Below, piece by piece: positions 51,074 to 60,000 of a DNA stretch of 64,000 nt. The stretch's first letter is position 1; every line of letters begins with the position of its first letter. The notes beneath the pieces are model-generated. The model was given only the letters and a program-made list of their open reading frames with translations, searched no databases and was not told the origin of the DNA. The stretch comes from RUG11241 sp964560085 (GTDB taxonomy: Bacteria > Bacillota_I > Bacilli_A > RF39 > UBA660). The DNA lies in NCBI GenBank assembly GCA_964560085.1, contig CAZLKF010000002.1, positions 124,001 to 188,000 of the forward strand. The letters are read 5' to 3'. The position numbers and the translations under genes were made by a program.

Positions 51074-51901
51074 ATGGAATATTCAGAAAAAATTGTCAGA
51101 AAAAATATTGAAATTAACAATTTTAAGATAAAAAAGAAATTTGGTCAGAATTTTATTATTGATAATAATATAATAAATAAAATTATTAATTTATCAAATA
51201 TTGACCAAGAAACACTTGTTATAGAGATAGGCCCTGGAATGGGAGCTTTAACAAATGAATTAGTAAAAAAAGCAAAACAAGTTGTTTGTTATGAAATAGA
51301 CGAAGGTTTAAAACCTGTTTTAGAACAAATTAATGTTTCCAATTTGGAAATAATATATGAAGATTTTTTGAAACGAGATATAAAAAAGGATCTTGAGAAA
51401 TATTCATATCAAAAACTCTATGTTGTTGCTAACCTTCCTTATTATATAACAACGCCAATTTTGTTAAAAATAATCGAGAATAATATTAACGTTGATAAAA
51501 TAGTTGTTATGGTTCAAAAAGAAGTAGGGGATCGCTTTAAAGCAAAAGAAGGGTCTAGAGATTATAGTTCATTATCAATAATCTTTAATTACAATTTTAA
51601 AATATCAAAATTAATGGATATTAGTCGAAATGTCTTTATACCTAAACCAAATGTTGATAGTATTGTATTATGCTTTGAAAAAAAAGATGAGAAAGAATAC
51701 ATTAAAAACATTGAAATATTCAACAAATTAATTCGTGATGCCTTTCAATATAAACGTAAAAATATTAGAAATAATTTAAAAAATTATGATTTAAATATGA
51801 TTGAAGAAATTTTGAAAAAATATAATTTTGATCTAAATGTAAGATCAGAGCAATTAAATTATAATATTTTTATAGAAATTGCTAATAATATAAAAGAATG
51901 A
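51074..51901 (+). CDS. rsmA: 16S rRNA dimethyladenosine transferase
   Basis: RsmA (KsgA) dimethylates A1518 and A1519 in the 3' end of 16S rRNA during ribosome assembly. The 275-residue product has KKKFGQNFIID, VIEIGPGMGALT (SAM motif) and the NLPYYITTPIL catalytic motif. It follows rsmG by 8 bp with an AGGAGG site. Its stop is inside the terminator stem that follows. Confidence 0.95.
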   Translation: MEYSEKIVRKNIEINNFKIKKKFGQNFIIDNNIINKIINLSNIDQETLVIEIGPGMGALTNELVKKAKQVVCYEIDEGLKPVLEQINVSNLEIIYEDFLKRDIKKDLEKYSYQKLYVVANLPYYITTPILLKIIENNINVDKIVVMVQKEVGDRFKAKEGSRDYSSLSIIFNYNFKISKLMDISRNVFIPKPNVDSIVLCFEKKDEKEYIKNIEIFNKLIRDAFQYKRKNIRNNLKNYDLNMIEEILKKYNFDLNVRSEQLNYNIFIEIANNIKE

Positions 51902-51921
51902 TAAAAATAATCATTCTTTTT
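51892..51921 (+). terminator. Terminator after rsmA
   Basis: An 11-bp stem (AAAAGAATGAT/ATCATTCTTTT, 51892-51902 and 51910-51920) with a 7-base loop overlaps the rsmA stop and runs into T. Only about 20 bp separate it from the next start codon. Confidence 0.8.
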
Positions 51922-51942
51922 CTTTATATAAGGAGATATTAA

Positions 51943-54900
51943 ATGGAAAGCGAAGATAGAAAACCGATATTTACAAGGAAATTAATATTAATAATATTAG
52001 GAATTATTCTTTTAGTATTAATTGTATTTTTATTGTTAAGAAATTGTGGCAAAAAAGAAACAAATTATAATGTTCAACAAATTACAATATCACCATCAGC
52101 AATAGGCTTAAAAATTGGCCAAAATCAACAATTATATGCCAATGTTTTACCATCTGATGCTCAGGATCGCAGTGTTATCTGGTCTTCTAGTGATGATACT
52201 ATAGTTTCGGTGGATGCCAATGGTTTAGTCACGGCAATAAAAGAAGGTATAGCAACAATAACAGCACTAGCTCGTGATGGTTATGGAGCAACTGGACAAG
52301 CAATAGTCACAGTTGGGACAAATTTACCAGAATTGGAGCAAATTCAACTTAACAAAGAAACTTATAATGTTAAAGTTGGCAAAACAGTTTTGGTCGAATT
52401 AACGCCAATACCTACAACGGCTGAAATAAAAGATATTAAATATATAATATATGATGATACTATTGCCTCAGTGGATTCAAGTGGAACTATTAGAGGCTTA
52501 AAAGTAGGAACAACAACTTTAAATGTTGTTGCCAATGAAGGAAAAGTTTCGGCGATTGCAACAGTTAATGTTACAAAAACGCAAACTGTGGTTGTAATTC
52601 CTCCAACTAGAGTCGAAGTTACTGGTATAATCTTTCCAAGCGAAGGATGTTATAAATTAAAGGTGGGTAATAGTTATACTTTAGCAGCAACAACGACTCC
52701 TAACAATGCTACAAACCCAAGTTTAAAATGGGAAACAAGTGATGCTAATATCGCCTCAGTTGATGCAAGTGGGACTATAATTGGTAAAAAGCAAGGAACG
52801 GTAATAATTAAGGCAACCGCGACAAGTGGAGTTTATAGCACCTTCACTATTAAAGTAATATCAAGTGGATCCGAAGGATCGTGTACAGCTCCACAGCCAT
52901 CAACGCCATCAACACCAGGGACTACACCTTCAATAAAAATACCTGCAGAAACAATTACGCCTGTTGGAGTTAAAACAGAAGAAACAATAAATACAACTTA
53001 TAACAAAACAAATTATGAAATTCAAATTATTGGTTTATTAACATCAACAACTTTAAATAATGGAGCAAATGGTTGGTTGCAAAGTGCCAATTGTGAAATA
53101 TCCTTGGGTGGAACAATTCCTCCTCATTACAAGGCAACTTATAGTTATCGTGGAAAAAATGTTGAATTTCGCACAAGAGCAACTGTTTCTGATATTGAAT
53201 CTGGTGGGATAACTGTAACTGTAAACGTTTATTCATTGAAAGCAGAATGTGCTGATAATAGTGATTTGAGTAGTTGTGAAGCCCAAGTAATTGAAACTAA
53301 ATCAGCAACAGTGTGTAATACTTTGACAAGTGGTAAAAAGACATATCCAATAAATATAGATAATGAAAAACCAACTTGTAGTTTAGATTATAATTATGAA
53401 TCATTAAATAATAATTTAATTTTAAATGCTACTGATACTGGTGGAAGTGGCTTGTCAAAAGTTATATGGGAAAACGGCGAACAAACAACATTAACATCAT
53501 CGGGAATAGCACGAACAATAAATGATGCATTTAATGCTGGTACGCGAAAATTTCTAGCAACGGTTTATGATCAAGCTGGTAATGTCGGAACTTGTGGAAT
53601 TAGAATTGATAACTTGAATGCAAATGGCTCGAAATTGACTTTATCAGAATTAACATCAGATTTGCTTAATGTTAGGTTATCAATCGGCAAAACCACGATG
53701 TATTTAGGTGAATCAACAACTATTTCTGTCGTTGGAGTTTATGCAAATGGCGATGAAATTGATTTGACAGCCAATGCCGAAATTGATAGTGTAACCTTAC
53801 AAACTTATGTTAATTTAAGTAATAGAGGAAGAACATTAACCTTTACATCAGGTGATATATTTGGTACAAATGAAAATAAAAAGAGTTTAAGTTTTTCAGT
53901 AACAGTCTTAGGTAAGCAATCAAATGTAGTATCTCTTACACTTTTAAAGCAAGGAAAAGTAACTTGTACAATAAAGCCAGGTCAAAAATATGAAACCTTA
54001 AGAGGAACTTGGTATAAAGGTGAAAGTGGTGTTAGTTGTGCAGTTGATAATGTAAGCAGCGGATTGAGAGTCGAAAAAATTGGAGTTTGTTTTGCTGATA
54101 AAAATGGAGTTTGTACTCCGAGTTTAAAAACTTCAGCTGGTAATGCTAGTGCTGGACAAATAACAGGACAAGGTAAGATTTGTTATAATTATCAAACGAG
54201 TGATTTAACTATAAGTACAATTGAATGTTCAAAATTATATAATTTTGATAATGCAGCACCAACTTGTAATGTTTCAATTAATAATTCATATTTTGAATAT
54301 ATTATTAATGATCATTTAGATTCAAGTGGTTTAAATCAATTAACAGGTGCTAATTCTTATAATTGGACAAATGGTATTACGGCTCAAGGCTTGACATTTA
54401 GATACAACGGTAATAACAAACCATTAAATACTGACAAAGTAAGTGATCTGGTTGGAAATATTGGAGCTTGCAAAGTTCCAACAATAACTGACAGTGATTT
54501 AAAGCAAATGCAAAATGAAGCGACAGCCGAAGATAAATATTGCCAAGTTAAAATTGATTCAAGTGTAATCGGTGAATATTGGATTACAAATGAACAAGGA
54601 TATATTGTTTTAAATCCAAATCCAAGTGTGCAATTTAAAGCAACTTTTAGTCAAGGCGAAGGATGTAATCTTCCTATCACTCAATCATTACTTGGTGCTA
54701 TCAAAAACTTTGATGCCTCAACATCTTTAAATTACCGCTGGAGTAGTAGCAATCAAAATGTTATGACATTACGAGGTAGTGGTTCTAATGTTGAGGGAAT
54801 CGCCACCGGTAATGGAACCACGACAATTCAAGTATGTGTTGGGACAAATAATTGTGCTAGTCGAGTTATAAACGTCACAAATGCAAAAATAAATCCAACT

Positions 54901-56898
54901 AATATTACAATATTTGCAAGTTCAAAAATTTCTTTAGGGCAAACAGAAGAAGTTAAAGTTTATTTTACTCCGTTTAATACAACAGAAAGAAATGTAACAA
55001 TTACAAGTTCTGATAATTCAATATTGTCAGTATCAGGAACAAGAATAACGGCACGTCGTCAAGGAACAGTTTCTTTAGTTGCCAAAATTAATAATGTTGT
55101 TTCTAGACCTATCACAGTTGAAGTTGTCGGAATTGACACAAAGCCACCGACAGTTTCTATTACTACTAGTAATATTGTTGATTCTGGCAGTGGAAAAATG
55201 CAGTATGTTTATTTCACAACTTATGATCAAGAAAGCAATGTTATTCTAAATTATAATCTTGTGAAAGGAAGCACATGCAATCCAACAAAAGTTTTGAACA
55301 ATAATACAAGAAATGCCCAAGCAGCAATCTCTATTAATAGTGGAGGCACTTATACAGCATGTGCTAAAGCGGTTGATGCAACAAATCATGAAGCAATTGC
55401 TTCAAAAACAATTACGGTTAATTTACCGCTTGCTGGAAGTGTTAATTGTATAGTGTCGGGAACTACAAATGGTAATTTAGTTATTGGTGGAGAAGTAAAA
55501 GCAATTGTGAGATGTAGTTCAACGGAAACAATAACGATAAAATCAAACACTTTAAATGCAACTAACGTTACAGCAACAGCGACAAGCAATGTATTTAATA
55601 CTTCAACTATGCATACAGCAACATTCAATGTTACGATTAAAGGAGCAGCATCAGGAACAGGAACTGTTCGTTTACCAGCAGGTGCAATAACAACAACAAG
55701 TGGAGCAAATGCCATGATTGTGATTGGAACATTTAATGTTTATGCTCCAAGTTCAGATATTCCAACACCATCTATTTATTTTGCATGCCAAGGAAATGCT
55801 TATAATGGTAACACAGTTTGCCCTTATAGTGTGGGTGTTAGAGTTTCTAACGTGCCGACATCGGTCGAAGCTGTTGCAACTTGTGTCACAACTTCTACAA
55901 GTTGTTCACCAACTAATACTACTTCCACAGCTTCAATTTCAACATCAGGAACTTACACTGCTTGTGCAGCATATCGTGTTAAAGGAGTTTTTGGCCCGAC
56001 AACTTGTAAAAAAATAACAGCACGAATTGATAAAACAGCAATTCCTGAAGTCATAAAACCAACCATCGCGATAACTGCCTCAGAAGCAGGAACTAATACT
56101 TGGACCAATTTTAGAGGACTAATTTCAATTGTTGTTAGCGATGATAAAGATAAAACAAGTGTTGTATTTAATTGTACTGGAATTAGTTGTGGTCAAAATG
56201 GAACCTCTTCCTCAACAAAATTTAGTCGAGGACTAATTATTAATGAAAATGGAACTTATACGATATCAGTTACAGCAACAGATAGTGATGGTAATAAATC
56301 AAGTTTGAGCAAAACCTTTATATTCAATAAAATTGATAAAACGTCGCCAACTTGCAAATTAACATTTTCTAGCAATACTTTAACAGCTACAGTAACAGAA
56401 ACAGGAAGTGGAATAGCTACTTACGATGATTGGTATCGCAACGGTTCCAATGTATTTAGAAAAACAGGTGTAAGTAGTTCAGGCACTTATAGTTTTACAG
56501 TCAAAGATACTGCTGGAAATGTAGGAATATGCTCAGGCACTTTAAGTGTTAGTTATTCTTGTAGTGATTCAACATATTCATATTCATCTTCAAGTGGAAA
56601 TTGTACAAAAGTAACAATTAGACCATGGGGTGAATGGCAGAATAGTGGTACAACAAGAGTTCAATATCAACCAGCAACTTATCCGACTAGAACAACAAGT
56701 AACACTAATGAAGCTTATAGTTATTTTAGAGTTGATGGTTTAGAAATATGCAATTCATTCGGATTAGAAAATCCATGTTATGTTAAAACTACTTATAAAA
56801 GAACCCGCAATGCTCCGTGCCCAGATAATGGTGTTATTCAAAATACAACATATTGTTACTATACAATGACTAGAAAAACTAATTACACTTTTAAATAG
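51943..56898 (+). CDS. Giant membrane-anchored Ig-like (BIG2) surface protein A, cysteine-rich
   Basis: The 1,651-residue protein starts MESEDRKPIFT, has one membrane helix (about 13-32, ending LLLRNCGKK) and then three bacterial Ig-like BIG2 domains (about 43-305, each with a WSSSD-type core, SVDANGLV and GTATIT-like ends). A Pro/Ser/Thr linker follows, then further Ig-like or fibronectin-like modules, several with a PTC...D.SGL...AGN.GTC pattern. It ends in a cysteine-rich module with GLENPCYVKTTYKR and YCYYTM. Cysteines appear in pairs, suggesting disulfides outside the cell. The neighbouring gene is a diverged copy. A role in adhesion or envelope structure is inference. The ATG has an AGGAG site. 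Confidence 0.75.
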   Translation: MESEDRKPIFTRKLILIILGIILLVLIVFLLLRNCGKKETNYNVQQITISPSAIGLKIGQNQQLYANVLPSDAQDRSVIWSSSDDTIVSVDANGLVTAIKEGIATITALARDGYGATGQAIVTVGTNLPELEQIQLNKETYNVKVGKTVLVELTPIPTTAEIKDIKYIIYDDTIASVDSSGTIRGLKVGTTTLNVVANEGKVSAIATVNVTKTQTVVVIPPTRVEVTGIIFPSEGCYKLKVGNSYTLAATTTPNNATNPSLKWETSDANIASVDASGTIIGKKQGTVIIKATATSGVYSTFTIKVISSGSEGSCTAPQPSTPSTPGTTPSIKIPAETITPVGVKTEETINTTYNKTNYEIQIIGLLTSTTLNNGANGWLQSANCEISLGGTIPPHYKATYSYRGKNVEFRTRATVSDIESGGITVTVNVYSLKAECADNSDLSSCEAQVIETKSATVCNTLTSGKKTYPINIDNEKPTCSLDYNYESLNNNLILNATDTGGSGLSKVIWENGEQTTLTSSGIARTINDAFNAGTRKFLATVYDQAGNVGTCGIRIDNLNANGSKLTLSELTSDLLNVRLSIGKTTMYLGESTTISVVGVYANGDEIDLTANAEIDSVTLQTYVNLSNRGRTLTFTSGDIFGTNENKKSLSFSVTVLGKQSNVVSLTLLKQGKVTCTIKPGQKYETLRGTWYKGESGVSCAVDNVSSGLRVEKIGVCFADKNGVCTPSLKTSAGNASAGQITGQGKICYNYQTSDLTISTIECSKLYNFDNAAPTCNVSINNSYFEYIINDHLDSSGLNQLTGANSYNWTNGITAQGLTFRYNGNNKPLNTDKVSDLVGNIGACKVPTITDSDLKQMQNEATAEDKYCQVKIDSSVIGEYWITNEQGYIVLNPNPSVQFKATFSQGEGCNLPITQSLLGAIKNFDASTSLNYRWSSSNQNVMTLRGSGSNVEGIATGNGTTTIQVCVGTNNCASRVINVTNAKINPTNITIFASSKISLGQTEEVKVYFTPFNTTERNVTITSSDNSILSVSGTRITARRQGTVSLVAKINNVVSRPITVEVVGIDTKPPTVSITTSNIVDSGSGKMQYVYFTTYDQESNVILNYNLVKGSTCNPTKVLNNNTRNAQAAISINSGGTYTACAKAVDATNHEAIASKTITVNLPLAGSVNCIVSGTTNGNLVIGGEVKAIVRCSSTETITIKSNTLNATNVTATATSNVFNTSTMHTATFNVTIKGAASGTGTVRLPAGAITTTSGANAMIVIGTFNVYAPSSDIPTPSIYFACQGNAYNGNTVCPYSVGVRVSNVPTSVEAVATCVTTSTSCSPTNTTSTASISTSGTYTACAAYRVKGVFGPTTCKKITARIDKTAIPEVIKPTIAITASEAGTNTWTNFRGLISIVVSDDKDKTSVVFNCTGISCGQNGTSSSTKFSRGLIINENGTYTISVTATDSDGNKSSLSKTFIFNKIDKTSPTCKLTFSSNTLTATVTETGSGIATYDDWYRNGSNVFRKTGVSSSGTYSFTVKDTAGNVGICSGTLSVSYSCSDSTYSYSSSSGNCTKVTIRPWGEWQNSGTTRVQYQPATYPTRTTSNTNEAYSYFRVDGLEICNSFGLENPCYVKTTYKRTRNAPCPDNGVIQNTTYCYYTMTRKTNYTFK

Positions 56899-56904
56899 TG
56901 ATTG

Positions 56905-56936
56905 AAACTCGGAAATTAAAAATTCCGAGTTTTATA
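56905..56936 (+). terminator. Terminator after surface protein A
   Basis: A 10-bp perfect stem (AAACTCGGAA/TTCCGAGTTT, 56905-56914 and 56923-56932) lies just after the stop and is followed by TTATAATG. The T run is short. Confidence 0.75.
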
Positions 56937-56997
56937 ATGAAAAGTTAACTTTAAAAGATTTTGACTTTTTGAATTGCAAATTTTGTCGACATATGTC

Positions 56998-57026
56998 TTG
57001 ACCAAAGAAGAAAATAATTGTACAAT
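56998..57026 (+). promoter_or_regulatory. Promoter of surface protein B
   Basis: TTGACC (56998-57003) and TACAAT (57021-57026) are 17 bp apart, 27 bp before the ATG at 57054. The second giant gene thus has its own promoter. Confidence 0.7.
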
Positions 57027-57053
57027 TATGTTAATAATAGAGAGAGGGATAAA

Positions 57054-60000
57054 ATGGAAAGTGAAGATAGAAAACCCATATTTACAAAAAAATTAGTATT
57101 AGGAATACTAGCTGCAATATTATTAATACTAATAATTTTTTTGTTATTAAGAAATTGTGGAAAATCAGGAGAGGATTATAAAGTTTCACATATATCATTA
57201 TCACCAACTTCGTTCGGATTGAAAATAGGTGAAATGATGCAAGTATCAGCTGCTGTATTACCAAGCGATGCTCAAGACCAAAGAGTAACTTGGTCATCGA
57301 GCAATTCTAGTGTAGCATCAGTAGAACAAAATGGAGTTGTAACTGGTATTGCAGAAGGAACAGCGACAATTACGGCAACAGCTTTAGATGGTAGTGGGGT
57401 AACAGGACAAACTTATGTAACAGTTGGTTCAAATGTCCCAACTTTAGATCAACTTCAATTGAATAAAACAAGTTATAACATAAAAGTCGGAAAAACTGTG
57501 GTTGTTGAAGTAACTCCAGTGCCTGTAGCTGCAAATTTGGGAGAATTAACATTCAATATTGCAAATACATCAATTGCAACCGTTGATGCATATGGAGTAA
57601 TAAAAGGAATAGCAGAAGGAACAACTTCTATTACTGTAACTTCATCAATCAACAATGTATCAGCAACATCAGTTGTTAAAGTAAGCAAAAATTCAACAAC
57701 TGTTGTTGTACCACCCACAACTATAAAAGTTGTAGCAATTGATTTTACTTCTGATGGTTGCTATCAAATGAAGGTGGGTAACAAATATTCAATAAATGCT
57801 CAAATTAAACCAACCAATGCAACTGATCAAAATCTTGTTTGGGAAAGTTCGGATAAAAATATTGCAATTGTTGATGGATCAGGGGTTGTCACAGCAATAA
57901 AGACAGGAACAGTTACAATAAAAGCAACAGCAACAAGTAATGTATATAACACATATACTATTAAAGTGATATCTAGTGGTTCCGAAGGTTCATGTAGAGC
58001 AATAACACCTAGTCAACCTTCTAGTGGTGGTGGAACTAGAACTCCAAGTACTAAAACTGATACGGTAACTGATTATGGTATAAAAACAGAGGATAATTTA
58101 TCATTTAAAATAGAAGATGGAAAAAATAATAATACAGAAACAAAAGTAAATATAACTGGTACAATAGTTGCAGACAATCAACTTACAAGTTATTCTGCTT
58201 GGATAAATAGCGCAGAGTGTATTGTTGAAATTGGTGGAGGTATTGAGAATTTTAGATATACAGCAACAGCAAATGGTGAATCGATTCATAGAGATCGCGC
58301 AATAGTGAAAATGACAGATCCAGATGGTGTAAAAGTGTGCGTCACAACTTATTCGATGGATACATCTTCAGCTGCAAGTGGATTAGATAATGTTTTACAA
58401 ACTGATTGTGCAACAGTATGTAAATTTAATAAGAAGAATTTAGTAATAGAACTTGATCAAGAAAAGCCAAGTTGTACAATATCGGATTTTAGGTTATCTA
58501 ATAATGATGAATATTCATTTACTGTTAACGGGACAGATATAGGCAGTGGAGTTTCATCAATTAGTTATAAAGGAACAGAAAAAAAAGTAAATAATGAGGC
58601 AACCAAATCTGTTGAATTTAGTACAAAAATTACTAGTAGTGCTCCTGCTCGATATACAGCAACTGTTCATGATGCTGCAGGAAATAGCGGGACTTGCTCT
58701 GCTGAATATAATCCAGCTAATAGTGAATTAACAACAGTAGATTCATCAGCAGCAGTTGTCACAAAATTAGAATCTTCTATAGTTCAATCAACTTTATTTA
58801 AGGATGATATAACAAAAATTATAAGTGATACGACTGATGATTCTAATGCAACTTATCGAGTAATTAGCAATTTAACTTATGAGTCAAGTAATACATCGGT
58901 TGTATCTGTAGATAGTGATGGTACTGTAAAAGCATTGGCTGACGAAGATGCAACAGTCACGATAACAATAAGGTACGTAAGCTCTAAAGGAGTGGTAAGT
59001 GATACAGTTATCGTAAACGTTAAAAAAGGTGTAACACCACAATGCAATTTTGAATTAGGAGAACCTCACCAAACTGGAATTAGTGGAGAATGGCATACCG
59101 GAACTATTGGCATCCAATGTAGCTTACCAGATGATTCAAAAATAAAGATAACTGGCATTGGTATTTGTTTTGGCTCGGAAAATTGTGATCCTAAATTGTC
59201 GAAAAAGAATGCAACTTTAGCATCAACTACATTGTCAAATGTAACAGGCGAAGGATTTTTACGATACAAATATACAACTTCATCTGGTTATGAGGGAGTA
59301 GGCCAATCAAGTTACATTAAAGTAGATAATACGAAACCATCATGTAAAATAAGAATTAACGGAGCTTCAGTGGAATATGTTATAGGTAGTGAGGACTCGG
59401 GTTATAACAAAATTAATATTTCAGATGGTTATTCGAAAACATATAGTGATACTAGAACTCTAGATCCTATTAATATTCCGTATAACGGGAAAAAAGATAA
59501 GGCTGTAACAATAACTGATATGGTAGGTTTAACTGGCGGTTGTACTAAGACAATAACTGATAGTGAAGCAGCTTCTATGACGGATATTTTATTAAATAAT
59601 AAACAAGGGAAGTTTTATATTGAAACTTCAGGTTTAAATGATTCCTTTTGGGTTTATAACACATCAACTGGAAGAGTTGAATTAAAGCATAACAGCCCAA
59701 CTATTACATTTGAAGCAAAGCCGTATCCTAGTTCAGTTCCAACAACATCTTTATTAGGAGCAATCAAAAAATTAGAAGATGCTAGTGGGTCTGGTGGATA
59801 TACATGGACTAATAGTAATTCGGGATTAATAACATTAAGTTCTACTTCTGGCACAAGAGTGACAGCAACAGTTAATAACACACAAACGGCAATGAAGGGT
59901 GGAAGTGCTACTATAAAAGCAACATCAAATGTTAATCCATCACTTACTGCCGAAGTAACAATTACAATTCCTGCAGCAACAATCCCTGTTACAGGATTAT

